Origin: Paulownia fortunei
Lineage: Eukaryota; Streptophyta; Magnoliopsida; Lamiales; Paulowniaceae
NCBI GenBank assembly: GCA_019321725.1
Contig: CM033108.1
Span: 6,032,060 to 6,096,059, forward strand
Length of the DNA stretch: 64,000 nt
Reading direction: 5' to 3'
A program made the translations under genes and the position numbers. Below the pieces are notes generated by a model. The model was not told where the DNA came from and did no database searches. It saw nothing but the letters and a program-made list of their open reading frames with translations. Below are positions 50,701 through 63,823 of this stretch, piece by piece (position 1 is the first letter of the stretch; every line of letters starts with the position of its first letter).

Positions 50701-53700
50701 CAGAAAAAAAAATCAAGCACTCCTGTGAAACAGAATGAAGATTTGAATCTCGTCCACTTCTTGTCTCATCTGAGAGAATGAATTACTATTTTGATAACTA
50801 TCTAAGAACTTGAATTCCAAGAAAGAGAAGATTTTGAAGTAAAATGGTCATAGCAGGTCCTAGCCTCAGTATGTTCTTGAAATCTTAAGTGAAATATTAA
50901 GTTGCTAAAGTACATGACATGAGGGTGATCATACTTTTTATCTAAGAAATATTCAATCTCACATTTGTAAAATGAGCAACAGGACAACAGAGAGAATTTC
51001 TTTCTACTAAAATTTCTTATCCAACCTAACCTTCCAAATACAATTTTCTCGCTGATGCTATATTCAAAGGTCACACAATAGGAGACTGATGTCAATCCTA
51101 AGAACTGAAGACACATTAGTCGTATATAAATGTCACCTCAATGTAAATGAAGTACTCTGCTTCCTCAATGAGAGCACAATAAGCTCTATGAATGCTGTCT
51201 TCAGTTTGGCTCGTCCCAGCAGACCACTGGCTGACACTTCTGACAACCTATACCAATCAAATATAAGAACATAATAGAGTGTATATATAATGATGTTGAA
51301 GTTGAATAATACATATAAAGTTACAAATAAATTATTCTTATGAGAAACTTCCATGCTTGAACAATCCAGCTCAGCGGCTCATAGGCCAAGTCATGTCTTA
51401 CTTTTCCTGTAACAAACGGGTTTAGCTAGACAGGGTCTAGCATAGAGCTCATGTCTTGTTTCTGGTGCAACTAAGTTAATTATTTGAATCTCTTTGAATT
51501 TTAACATTTATTTTAGAAGATTGAGTTTGTTCCAAAGGCCCAAAAACAGGGTTTTAAAAAACAATAATACAATTTTTTTTGAGTAGTTATAACTAATAAC
51601 ATGGAACCTTTCTGAGGGAGACAAAAGATTCATGCTAAATTTGTCAGATTTTTCTTCTTCCGGATTCTATACCTCTACTACATTGTCTTTTCCATCTTAC
51701 ATCCTCTATGAACTTAACATTTCCAAAATCATGGTGGAAAGTAAAGTACTTTCAACTAAAGATAACAGATGAAGTACATCTCTAAGATCTAGACATATCC
51801 AAAATTTGGTGCAAAGAAAAGTATTCAACAAAGATAACAGATGAAAATTACATTAGGGTCCCATTTGTTTTCCACGGAAAGTCATCTAAATGCGAAATCT
51901 GATAACCAAAAATCAAATTTATGTGTTTAGTATGTTTAAATGAATTTGAGTAAAGTAAAGTGATTCCTCAAAACTGAGAGTCTCACATCCAAAATATGAT
52001 AATAACAATACCAATTTCAATAAAATATTGTGATTACTTTCCATGGTAATCTGATGCAAATATTGTACAAGAAATTCTTACCCTTGGTAAATATACATAT
52101 CATATATAGTCATATATTTCATATGTTAATATATAAACATATGTATGTGTGTATGTGTATATATATTTATCTAGGCGTTTATGTGTACAAATCATAATGT
52201 TAAGTTCAAATATGTTATTATGACAAATATATGGTCATCATACATAAGTAAAAATATGTTTCTTTTATATATATATGTATGTAATTATATATATGTGTGT
52301 GTATATATTAATACACAAAGCAAACATAATTTTTTTTTTGTTACATGACTTGTCTAATCCAAACACTTTAATAGAATCAAATTACTGGTTGTCAGATTTC
52401 AATTATTACATTCCCAATTCAAATGACTCTTCCTGCCAAAGAAATGGGGACCAATGGGCATTGTTAAAATATGTCACTGAATTTACAAAGTTAAAGGTCC
52501 TGAAAGACTAACTTTTTAAGTGCAACATTTTTGTGAATGACGCAACCTAGAGATTAACTAATGTTATCACAGAAACTCTTAGGAATGTGTGTTTTTTTTT
52601 TTTTTTTTTTTGGTGTTTTGTGGGGAAGCATTTGGAGAGAATGAATTTTGATGTGATGTAGAAAATGTGATATGTCAGTAGAAAAATGTATTAGAGAACG
52701 TGATGTATGTTTGGTTTTGTTTGGGAGAAAGAATTGGGAAGAGTTTTGTTTTGGCTAAAGACAACCAAACATAGCCTTACTATGTCCTGAGCAAAAATGT
52801 GAAACATACAACATTCACAAATTTTTCCTCATCAGAGAAATATCTCAGATGCGCTTCACCATGAAAGTTCATGACTTCAGGAGTTACAAAAATATCTTAA
52901 TAACTCTCAATAATCATAGCTAACCTGGCAGTGGCATAAACAACGAGGACCAACTTCTGTTACTTCATTGGCTGATATATCCAGCAAAGTTTGCTCTTGT
53001 GTTTCCCACCAATAATCTTTAACTTGAAAATCAGACTCTGAGACTGCTTTCATTAATGTTGCACTTTGGAGATTTGCAGTATCATGATTATCAATGAAAC
53101 TATTTCTGGTCTCTTGGTAAGAAGTTGGACATTTGGAATCCTGATAAGAAAATGAACTACCTGTAAAATGCCCACTCATCTCAGTCGGACAGTATTCAAT
53201 TGAGTTCAGGCCATTTGATTTATTTTCCACAATTGAAGAGTCTGGACCATTTGCTTCATGAGGCAAAAGCAGTGGGATGTTGTCAGGTGGTGTTCGAGGT
53301 GAAAAAGAATCCTTCCTACTGATTTCCTCAGGATTTACTTCAGAGATCTTCCTTTCAATGTCTATATCCCTGCTTCTTCCCATGTAATGTGGTAAAACCA
53401 TGTGATGCTGAGGCATAAGTAATGGTATTTTCTGTTCATTTGGTGCTTTGCTTCTCTGGATTGATGGTGGAAATATATTAGTGACTGAAACTTGTTCAGG
53501 ATCCATGAAGAAGTACAAAGGCAAACCTTTGCATGGTTCCAACGCTGAACAAAATGTCTAGCAATATCCCTGCAAGGGGGTCCCCAAACGGCACAATGGA
53601 CATCGTGCCATGGCATCCGAGGATATTTCTCTCGATCCAGTTCATCTTTAAGTGTATCTTCCCAAGAATTTGGTTCTGATTCTCTGCATAATCCATAGAA

Positions 53701-56700
53701 AGAAGCAAACATATCAAATCCCTTGGACTAGTTAACATGTATGTTACTTGTTCAGGATAAATCAAGTTGAAATCAGATAATACTTACTAGCAGCATTCAT
53801 TTCTGTTATTTACTGACTTTTGTTGTTTGCATCCATGAGATGCTGCAATGGTTTTCTCTATTTATGATCGATATATGGGAATTTGCTATTGTAATACATA
53901 AATCAAGGCTATGTTTGGACCTTAGATTATAGCGAGGAAAATACTTTAGAAATATTTTCCTCTGTGTGGTTTTGAAGGAAAACGCAAAGGAAATGTTTAT
54001 TCATATACATTCATGTGATGTACTAATTGATATGCACATTAATTTCATTTGTTTTTTATGAAATTTATATAAAATGTATTTACAATTGATACTTCATTTA
54101 TCCAAAAGGAATAAAATGATATGGAATTTAGTTTACTGCTTTCTCCTTCCTTTCCTCGCAAGAATCCTATCCAAACATTAGCGTGAAATTAAAAGTGAAA
54201 CTAAACCAAATCTCTCGTTTGTAATAAAATCCACTAATCAATTGAAGTCGAAATGGAAGTGTTAACACACAGAATCTTGTGGTATTCCAATCAATAGAAC
54301 CTCTTTACCAGTTCCAAATTCCTATACAGTTTCATATTAACGAAAATAAATTTTACCTTGGATTATAGTAGTCTTTTCCAGGCCAAAAAAGAGAAGGGAA
54401 ATCACCTACTCTGTGTTCAATTGTGTCATAACGGCCAAAGCATAAATCTAGCCCTCCAATAAAGCAAATCTTGTGATCAACAATAACAAGCTTTTCATGG
54501 TGAGACCTGCATGCACCAACTGTTACTAATTATTTGAAACAAGATTGAATGAGCTTTTCAAAATATGAATATAAGTGGAAATTCTTCTATTGATCTCTAA
54601 TGTTGGATTTCTGAAGCAACAACTTACCATAAGTAGATGCCAGTTGACAAATGATCAGGATATCGCAGAACTTTAACATTTTCATGAATGTTAAGAAGCT
54701 TTCTCTTACTATATAAGCTGTTAATTTTTAAGGCAAGAGAAACTTCCTTGTAAAGAAGGATGTGTATCTGCACAGTAATATAGGAATTGAATTCAGAGAA
54801 GAACTAAAATCAAATGAAATGAAAACAAATATCTTGAATATAGTTTTGGTTCAAAAGCTAAAAACAAGAAATTATAGTAACAGAGTTCTGCAATGATATT
54901 CAGGATAAGCCTTGCTTTCGGTTATTGGGGAATTTAAGATGCATTGCAATTGTACTATGCATCCAACTCCAGTAATAGTAATGTATTTGGCACTGTGAGC
55001 AATTGCATAGGTTGTAGGCCAGTCTTTTCTAGCAAAGTCGAATTGAAGTTGCATGCAGCTTCAGTGTTGCTTAGTTTTCATGAAAATGACTTTGCTCGAT
55101 TTTTTGAATTTCAATTTAAAAGTTCTGATTCCCAAATCTGTGCAAAAAAGTGTTTAATCTTCATGGTAACTGGATATATAAATCATCCGATCAACAAAAA
55201 TAAAAAGATGATCGCCAAGTAGTTGTTAAGACCACCAACAAGATGAGAAAAGTTGAAAGAAACAGAGAACATTATGAAAACAGAAATTATGTTTATGGTC
55301 CTCAGACATTGGGTTCTGAATACAAAAATTGTACCTGAACCCCTTCCTTAGCTTTAGCCTCAAGTAAAACATCAAGCCTGGAGCAGCTGTGATTTTGAAA
55401 TGGCCGTCTTAAATACAATTCAGGGCAAAGCCACCACCCGGTCATGTATATCTGCAGATATATTCCAGCTAATTTAGACATTTTAATGGCCAATATTGTG
55501 ACTGACAAATTAATTTAAGCTAATTATCCTATATATTTGGAAACTTAACCTCTGATTTTGCGCTCTCTATTGATAATGCAATTGCTTCAAATGCTGCTTT
55601 GCCATCTATAAACCATTGAGCTAGGCTTCCATCTTCAACCAGTCCTCTAGTAGGGGCAAATGAATTAAAACGGTGAGGATGACACCAACTCTCAGAATGC
55701 TTTGATCCAACCGCATTAATTGCAGAAACCCAGTCTTGAACTTTAGCATGGCTTGTAGTCCTTAACTTTATGTTTCTGTTCCCACAAGAAACCTTTTGAG
55801 CATTTAAAAAATAAGGAGATCATGTTAGTTGCTTTTAAGTAAAGTTATTTGAGTATTGCAAGACATTCTAAAAATAAGATATAGCCAAGTTAACCAAATT
55901 GAATCTAAAATACCATATGAACTTGACTCGTAAGAAATTAGTTAATCATATGCCTAGCTTCTTGATTCAAGCATATCAATGGGCACAGAAGAAAGGATAT
56001 TGGACAGTCATGGCTGTGATGAGTTATATCTTCTCTTAAAACCATGGCCTGTACTTATACTACATGGTCTTCATTGAATTTTTACATCCAAGACCCTCCA
56101 ACATTATCAGTTATACACTGATTATGCAGTTAATAAGTGCAAAGACTTTAGGCTACTAGTTTAAGTTTTCAAAACCATTAACCTATAAAAAGAGGGAATA
56201 ACAAGAACTTACTATGACATGAAGTCTCTAGGTTGCAAAACAGGCCTTTAAAATGTTCATTATTTTTAAGAGAACATATAATCAAAGGGAATATTTTGAA
56301 AGAAGACATTTGATTTCCAAATCCTGCCAAATAATCTCAAATATACTAAGGAGAAACCATCATAACAAATGAATAGGATATGAGGCACAACTCCTACAAA
56401 TTTAAAAAAAAAAAAAACTAAAAAAATGATCCATATATACAGCAGAGAAAGATTTGTAGTAGGTGAAAACATTCAATGCAAAACTGACCATGTAGGCCAA
56501 AGGAAACAACACAAAGATTAATTGTCATTAAATGTGACTTCTAACAGCAATACAATGAACTTACATTAGAAGATCTTCAATGAAAATTATATTTCTAATT
56601 TTATCAGTTGCCCAACCGTTAAGTGGTTAATAACCTAATACTTTAGGCTACCATAAGTTTCTAGAAGATAATCTGCAGAAGGGGGAATAATAATTACTGG

Positions 56701-59700
56701 CTACATTTGTGTCACAAAGTCTCCACAATGCAAAAGAATGTTTAATTTGATTAAAAAAAAAATATTGACAGCAAATCTGCATTACACGAAAGAACGTCCA
56801 ACTCAATTCAAATTACAGATAAGCATTGTGAAGACAAAACAAGCCTTTGTCATTCACTTCCATCAATCTCAGTTCCATTACTTTTATAACATTAAGCTGT
56901 TTTTTCATCAAAAGTTGCTCAGTCTTGTTGTACAAAGTACCTAAAAAATGCTGCATCCTTTCCATTTCATATGCTGAATATCATGTGAACTTCTATACAT
57001 TTCATGCTTATTTTTATAAACTTGGACGTGTAATTAAATGTGATCAACTTAGAGCTGGTAAACAAAAAGATAAACTAAATATTCCAAATTAAAGTTGTAC
57101 AAGGCATGGGTCAAAATTACTGAAACAGTTCACTTCATATCTTTCATCTATGATGATTAGCCAAACATGGAGTGAAGAAGAAGCTGACCTGAAATGCATG
57201 ACGCAAAGGATTTCGTTCCTTTAACACTTTGGCCAAATACACTTCATCATCTCCTTTAGCATTTGAAGCCGGCAGGACATCAAAGACAATTATGTCTAAG
57301 AGTTTGGTGTCAAAATGATTTTCAAGGAAAGCCAAGAAACCCGGCTTCTGGACAAGCCAAACCTAAATTCAGGTCATGGGTGATCATGTTATCCATAAAT
57401 TGACCAAAATAAATAAATAAATAAACGAAAAGAAAAAAAAAGTTTATCTACATAATATCTGTCTAAAAACCCGAAAACTGTTGATATTAATATAATCGAC
57501 ACACATTGAGTAAGCATGAAATTTATAATGATTATATGGAAGACAGCTTCACTTCAAATTGAGCCTCAATACAAAGATAGTGAACACTACTTCGTAAAAA
57601 TGTCCATGGTATCTATGGACCATTAGGGCCATCAAAACCAGGTATGCTGAAATATTGAGCTTCAGTACATGCAATTGTCAAAGGATCAACAATTTTTTTA
57701 TTAAGGTTAGCAGTCATGGTCAATAACAAAGCAGCTTATAAAGTGGATAATATTTCTGTTTTTGGTAATGGAAAGCCCTGTCTCGAGTGTGTGGCATGCA
57801 TAACTACAATTTGACCAAATTCCACTATAAATATGCAAACGAATGGTTTTTATGCAGCATCATATGAAATATCTGACCACGTTTCACATAATCTTAATTG
57901 CCAATTACCTTGTAGGATTCTAGGATACGATTTAATGAAACACATTTAATTACTTTGAACTAGAAAGCAAATTATTTCATCTAAAACATTTGCATAAGAA
58001 TAGTATATGCCAATGCTGAGATAGAGTTGTGTTGCATTTTCTCCATTGCTAGTCAAACAATTCAATGGCATGCTTTAAGTTATAAGGTCTCTGTATGGCT
58101 GCACATACTTCAGTTTGCAGAAACCTTAACTTGGCATAGAATATTAAGCCAGGAAAGAGGGTGCTTGAAATAAATAAATAAATAATTATAATTGAGAAAT
58201 GAAGTGTATCTTCCATGCTTGTAGAGACTGGTTAGCTATGTAATCTGCCATTTTGTGAAAAAAAATCTCCAGTCGAGAATGCTTACTTTTTGCCAATTGT
58301 TGCCACAATAACCAGAGCAATGACATAGACAACATCCTGAACATGTGTTATCCTCTGAAAAGACTGCCAAATGCTTAACCATCACATAACCTTCTTTCAG
58401 CTTTGGACCATACTCTTGTGAAAATGATAACCTAGACACCTCCAAGAACTTGCATACCTGAAATGAAAAAAGAAAAAAATGCTAAGGTTAGAATCATTTG
58501 TTATTGCAAGTAGGATAACATATAATACAAAAAATATCTGCAGTAAACTTTGGAAGCATGGGGACAATCCTTAAGCAGCTATGAGTGGCGTAAGTTCACT
58601 ACATGTAAATATGATTAGAAAAGAGATTATGAAAGTAAAAAAAATGTAGTCTAATAAACTTCACGAGTGGAACTGATTTAGCATAGGAACATAATTCTGC
58701 TTCTTTTTATTAGAATGGCTATTTAACCTTTGAATCTAGCCCCCCTCACAGGACAAGAAATGATAGAGATTACAATGTAGAAAAGGCAAGAACTTAATCA
58801 ATTCACGGCCATCCATGCATCCAAAATTAGTGGGATCGACACTACTTGAGAATAAAAGATTGATTACTTATAGCGACATTAATAACTCCTTTTGTAACTA
58901 AACAATTTAGACATAAGTGCAATACAAGCTTGTTGCTCATGCAAATGTCTCTATCTTAACATGAAATACCAAAGAAATAGATTTCAACTTTGTAGAATTT
59001 GTCTAATTAGAAATGTATCATATGTTGTGAAGGCAATTAACTTAGTTTTCATTTTTCACCTCTCGTGAATTAATAATGTCCAAGTTTCCCAGAAAATGAT
59101 TCAGGTAACCTTGCATGGCAGCTTTTGCTTTGTCTGAAATGGTCTGCTGCTTTCCAATAGCTGGACGAATGATTGACAAAGCAGCTCTTGAAGGAACATA
59201 TCTGCATAAGAACATAGCAGTAAGAACTAAATTTAAGATGGGTAAAAGCCATTTCTGAAAGTCAAAAAATTAAAGGAATGAACTTTTCCTACCTGTTTTT
59301 AACACTATCTTCATTGTATAATGGCACAGCTCCATCATCAGGCTCATCCTCATCATGCACAACTGTTGCATGATCTCCTAATCCTACGTTTTGTAGCCAT
59401 TCCCTAACCTTTTCAGGACAAAATTACAAGGATTAGTGGCAAACCATGATAAAATGAAATATGAATGCATTATTGAGGACCATGTCATAAAAACATAAAA
59501 AGGAAATGCAAAAACATAAAGCAGGACATGTCACCCGCCAAGAGGATGCACTGAGAGAAAGAAAACCTGCTCTTGCTTCTCATGAAATTCTTCAATTATT
59601 GCACGTTTCTTCAGTGCAAAGTGTAAATAAATAACTTGAGAAGCCTTCTTCAACAATTGCCACTTGAACTGTGAAAATAAATTCCAAATTATGCCTTAAA

Positions 59701-62700
59701 AATATAAATTTTACCTAGTTAAAAAAGCTTGAAATGAATCCTGCCCTCCCTAATTCCCAATATGTGAATAAAATGCGAAAGGAAATACATCCTTAAAAAG
59801 TACATAAGAAAAGTAAAAATAATGTGAGAACAAAGAAAAAATGAAACAAACACTAATGAGGAGTATATAAAATAAAGAGGAAATGCAAGGAGAAGAAATG
59901 GGAAAAGACAGAACAAGTACAGCGCTCATAATGCAAAACTCAGAATCTTTGTCCTTCGTTTTTGCAAACCTACAACCGAGGAAACAACAACTGAAAAAAT
60001 ATTTGAAAGCTTACTTCCTTCTCAGTCAGATATAACTTAACAACTTTAACAAGTACAGTAAACGTTTTCTTGCTTATGCATATACACACTTGGTGCCTGA
60101 AAACATAACAAGAAGAAGAATTAAACTCAACCTGCCTCTGTACTGCAGAACACACTGCTCACTGAATGTATTTGAATCTATAATGCTAAAAGAGACTAGC
60201 CATTCTGGTAATGAAATAAAGGTAACACTATGTTTGGAATCCCTTTCTGTAAAGATCAAAGATATAATAATGATTGCTTTCCAATTAAAGATTGATCAAT
60301 GAAATTATAATTTTTGAAATTTATAGTTAAGGTAATAAATAAATTAAAAAAGGCAAGCCATTCTTCATTAAATTAGAGTGGTTTGATCTGACCATCACTT
60401 CATGCAGACACAACACAACATAGTGCCACATTTTAGCCTCTGATACCAATTTTTTTTATGGAACAGCTTTTAACCATGAAGGTGACAGGCCAATTAAATC
60501 TATTTTCTCTTTGTTGAGTTCAAGGAATCCACACACAAAATCTTGATTATTTACATGATTTCAGTTTCTTGTTTCCCTTCCAGGCTTCCATTGTCCGACT
60601 GTTTCTAATTTTAAATTGCCAAACCTAGATAAAATGTCTAAAAATTACAAACACCAGATAATCACTCTCACTTCATTCAATATTCGAATCTATTCTAGTT
60701 TCATTTCTTTACTCAAAGACTCCTGAAGCTCAGAAAGAAACAATAGTTAGACCAACGGACTCATGTGTGCTGCAGTTCTTACAAATTAAGTTTTGCTTTT
60801 TGAGCCATTTCAAGTATTACTCCAGAGTGTAATGTTTTACCAGAAACTTATTATTGAAGAAAATCTTAAGACTCAGCCACAAATGAAGAGGAATAAATTG
60901 TTTGACAAGCACATTAGACTTGGAAACTTAAAAGATTTTTTTTTTTGAGAAAAATAAGGCTCCATTTGGAACTTGGAGTACAGGAGGAAAAACAAAGTTT
61001 CATTTGTTTGAAATCCCAATGAAGAAAATGCTAGAAAATTTTCTTTGACTGGTTTTGGAGGAACATTTTGTGATGGACAATATTTGTGGATGTATTTATT
61101 TATTTTTGACTGGTTTTGGAGGAACACTGTGTGATGGCCAATATTTGTGAATGTATTTATCTATTAGTAATAAAAAACGTAGATTTTCAGGGGCTGCAAA
61201 CGTACACAATTTATTTTCTCAGGAAAAAAGGCAATGAATAGTTTTCACCCACTCTGCTTGTTGTTTTCCCTTTATTAGATCCTAGATCAAAAGGGAGAGC
61301 AACAAACAGAACGGTACAAGCTTTATCGCATTGCTTTCAAAACTGCAATTCCTCAATATTACGAGTCAACATGACCTGAAACAATGTTAATCCTCTCATA
61401 CATGTGGGATATCCATCAAATTTCTGCCCATAAAATAGTTAAGCCGACCTTTTCAAATAATTTCTAGGCTGAGTGAACCAAATAATTAGCAAAAAAAAAA
61501 AAAAAGGGGAATTGTTAATCTCATTCATTGATATTGTGCAAGGGAAACTATGTCTATAACGGCATAATTTGATGCAAATATCCATACATCTTGTCATATG
61601 CCAAGTTTTATAAAGGTAGTCATTGTACTTATTCCACATAGGGATGCGAACATGATTGGATCCTCTCCACCAGTAGCATGTCACATGCAAATAAATGATT
61701 CTTTACAAATCAAATCAACCCAATTTATACCACCTCATACAGAGTAAAGTAAGCATAATAACCACCAACTATACACTTGATTATTAATTTAGCCAAATAA
61801 ACAAAGCGTCTCTTGTCAGGCATACTAACAATTATAACTGAACTTCCACCTTAAAGAATCATCCCAAAAAAATATACAAAGCTAAATTAGATAAAGCTTC
61901 TCTGCACAATCCATTTCAACTCCATTACGTTGCTAAATTGCAAGAATATCTGACTTGATGTCTTGCCAAAGTAATTAGACCTGACCCCAATATGTAATAT
62001 AAAATAAAGTAGCCTAAGGTTATAGGTTCCTATTTTCCATTTAAAGGTCCCCATTCTTTTTCCTTCATCTAGTCAGCCAAGCAAATGGTCCACCTCACCA
62101 TATTATAAAGCAAACTCAAGCAAATGAAAATTAAAGAATTAAATAAAAATAAAACCCATTTTAATGTCCTATTGGTGCTGTTAACCAATTATCATCTATT
62201 TCTTCAAACACAATAGTATTATAGTAGATTAAACTACCCAACGAAACAAATATTAATATTTGAAAGTTTTATAACATCCAAATTATCATAGTAATCAATA
62301 TAATAAGTTCAAAAATCCAAATTTGGGATTGGTCACTCACGCATTCATAATACATATGCATCTATATATAATATCACACACATATGCATAATGCATGGAT
62401 GCACATGCGAGGAACAGAAAATTATACGCATGCACACACATACACGAAAATTAAAGCACGTGGGTAATCACGTGGAAAGCAAAGATGACGATGAATTGAC
62501 AATACCTGTTTGTACTGGAGTTCAATGGTGTATGACAAAAGCAACGGAGTGATGTCACTCGCATCAGGCCGTGAAACCGACACGATAGTGGCCATCGGCA
62601 ACTCCTCGAAAATCCTAGCCGGCGTCGCTTCTCCGCCGTAACGGAGCGAGTGAGACGATGAAACTGCCGACTGATCGCCGCCGGAAATGAGCCTCTCCGT

Positions 62701-62706
62701 CGACAT
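44789..62706 (-). CDS. Phospholipase D zeta (PX-PH type PLD), with a one-base frame break in exon 15
   Basis: PLD zeta hydrolyses phosphatidylcholine to phosphatidic acid, needs PIP2 rather than calcium, and acts in vesicle traffic and phosphate-starvation lipid turnover. Twenty exons (minus): 62706-62506, 59668-59567, 59408-59293, 59201-59060, 58457-58287, 57362-57189, 55792-55550, 55451-55335, 54767-54628, 54506-54357, 53683-53527, 53455-52925, 51247-51137, 49380-49234, 49156-48960, 48584-48483, 47975-47844, 47661-47596, 45194-45133, 45041-44789. They total 3,314 nt, one short of a 1,104-aa frame (Arabidopsis PLDP1, as I recall, about 1,096). PX domain about residues 50-190 ([15 protein letters not shown]); PH about 210-345; HKD1 H472-K474-D479 ([10 protein letters not shown], exon 10); HKD2 H904-K906-D911 ([10 protein letters not shown], exon 16). 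The C-terminus FYASPQVFH is the family signature. Start chosen at MSTERL; no other fits. All joins are in frame except exon 14 to 15, where a G-run is one base short. Confidence 0.95.
45783..46260 (+). repeat. Dispersed repeat in PLD intron 18, related to 30756-30811
   Basis: ATTAATAAACTATTATCAAC, then GGAAAATAACCAACAATAT and finally ATTGTGAGGACCCGG, parallels the sequence just before the tandem duplication at 30.8 kb (ending ATTGTAAGAACCCGG). The sequence after the GACCCGG box diverges but is GC-richer than the rest of the intron until about 46230. TGTRAGRACCCGG resembles the start of an LTR, so this may be a decayed solo LTR or a related non-autonomous element. The right end is uncertain. 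Confidence 0.5.
46880..47290. repeat. Repeat-like GC-richer segment in PLD intron 18
   Basis: Contains a potential hairpin CGGGTC..GACCCG around 46955-46982 with inner CCC/GGG pairing, followed by GTTTGAGTGGAGTGGTTTG, a CT-rich tract and an A-rich tract. The composition differs from the surrounding intron and suggests an inserted element, but I cannot define its ends or class. Confidence 0.35.
51857..52453. mobile_element. MITE-like element in PLD intron 12
   Basis: The left end GGGTCCCATTTGTTTTCCAC, then GGAAAGTCAT, and the reverse complement of the right end, TGGTCCCCATTTCTTTGGCA then GGAAGAGTCAT, are long imperfect inverted repeats. Similarity continues inward through AAATCTGA(T/C)AACCA on both sides. 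The interior is AT-rich with (TA/TG) microsatellite stretches at 52095-52310 and no transposase. It is a non-autonomous DNA transposon; no unambiguous target duplication was found. Confidence 0.65.
52605..52770 (+). repeat. Dispersed repeat, copy B (related to 13090-13255)
   Basis: Lies in PLD intron 12 right after a 22-base T-run. It shares with copy A the order GGTGTTTT, ATTTGGAGAGAAT, TTTTGATGTGATGTA, AAAATGTGAT and GATGTATGTTTGGTTTTGTTT. It ends CCAAACATAGCC, the complement of the GGCTATGTTTGG terminus that also opens the element at 53908. Confidence 0.5.
53908..54182. mobile_element. Short MITE-like element in PLD intron 10
   Basis: The left end GGCTATGTTTGGACCTTAGA continues to GCGAGGAAAA. 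The reverse complement of the right end reads GCTAATGTTTGGATAGGATT, then TTGCGAGGAAAGG, giving an imperfect inverted repeat of roughly 35 bp. The 275-bp interior is AT-rich and non-coding. GGCTATGTTTGGA-type ends are common in plant hAT-like MITEs. Flanking bases do not form an obvious 8-bp duplication. Confidence 0.6.
61047..61168 (+). repeat. 61-bp tandem duplication in PLD intron 1
   Basis: GACTGGTTTTGGAGGAACA at 61047 recurs at 61108, followed in both copies by TGTGATGG(A/C)CAATATTTGTG(G/A)ATGTATTTAT. The two copies are nearly identical, so this is a fairly recent local duplication inside the 2.8-kb first intron. Confidence 0.85.
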
Positions 62707-63060
62707 TACTAAAAACACCCTGATAATGAATCAGAAATCACCTATTACTCCTTCTTGCATGCCCTTTCACATCTATAAATACATATATATTCTGTATCTA
62801 TATATTTAAACACACTGAAACACGCACAAAGATTGAGACGAAGCTCTTAGCTTTCTTAACTGAAATTTCCGTATTTTTGCGGTTATGTAAAAGCGTAATA
62901 TAGTGGGAAAATTGGGGTGAGAGGTGGCTGTTGGGGGATGGGTGGGTTACTGTTGAGTGCATGGGATTTTCGTGAAGTCTCGTTTATATGGTGACACGTA
63001 TGCGGAACAGGGACGTGGCAACTATGGGATTGGTTGTGTTTTGGAATTAGGGTTTTTCTT
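62707..63060 (-). promoter_or_regulatory. Putative core promoter and 5' UTR of the PLD gene
   Basis: On the minus strand the AT-rich run around 62775-62800 contains TATATATGTATTTATAG, a possible TATA element less than 100 bp before the start codon at 62706. If used, the leader would be only about 40-60 nt. A short upstream intron or a start farther away is equally possible. Confidence 0.3.
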
Positions 63061-63362
63061 TTTCCAATTTAGGGGAGTGTTTGGATTTGTTTATGCCAAT
63101 TGAGGATTAAAAATTTGAAGTGATTAATTCTTGGTTTTCTTTTTGTTGCGTAGTTTGGCAAGTGGGACATGATGAAGGGAATTTTATAGTCAACCATGTT
63201 CGCCCCACTATGTCCAAATGACAAAACTACTCCTACACATTTGGAAAATGACAAAGCTAAAAAGAATAGTACTAATAAGTGAATTATTACTAGGTGAAAT
63301 TATATATTATTAGAATTGATATAATTCAACTATATTTTGTGCTCTAGAGGTCAAATATTGGA

Positions 63363-63370
63363 GAATATTC
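63363..63370. promoter_or_regulatory. P1BS-like element (GAATATTC)
   Basis: Matches GNATATNC, the palindromic binding site of PHR1-type phosphate-starvation regulators. It lies about 660 bp before the PLD start codon. Confidence 0.4.
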
Positions 63371-63738
63371 AATAGATGTGCAATAAAAATATTGTAAAAA
63401 TTTACGAATTGATATGATATTTTTTCGAAAAAAAATTCAATATAAAAAGACAATAACATTTTTAACATAACTCACCAAAAAAAAAAATGCATCCTTCCCC
63501 AAAATCTTGTAGTTGAAATGTTCATTTACGGTCACTTGAACTATCCTTCACAATTCCTGTAAACCAAATTGTTTACATCTTGAATTGATGCAAAAGAAAT
63601 GATCATTCATAATTTTTTTTTCAAAAAAACAGTAATAATAAAGAAGCAAATGTTAAAGGGCTATTATGGTAATTTTGCTACATGTGGGGCCATGATTTTA
63701 CAAATGAATGTTGCAAAAAGGTAGCAGCATCCTTCATA

Positions 63739-63780
63739 GAATATCCAATGTTTGTTTGGTGCTCCCCAATACGAATATGC
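63739..63780. promoter_or_regulatory. Paired P1BS-like elements (GAATATCC, GAATATGC)
   Basis: Two matches to GNATATNC at 63739-63746 and 63773-63780, starting 34 bp apart and a little over 1 kb before the PLD start codon. Paired P1BS sites are known to drive the phosphate-starvation enhancer of Arabidopsis PLDZ2. Functional relevance here is an inference from motif, spacing and gene identity. Confidence 0.4.
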
Positions 63781-63823
63781 TATAATCACCAATACCATAT
63801 ACCAAAATCCCATCATTGAGGGA

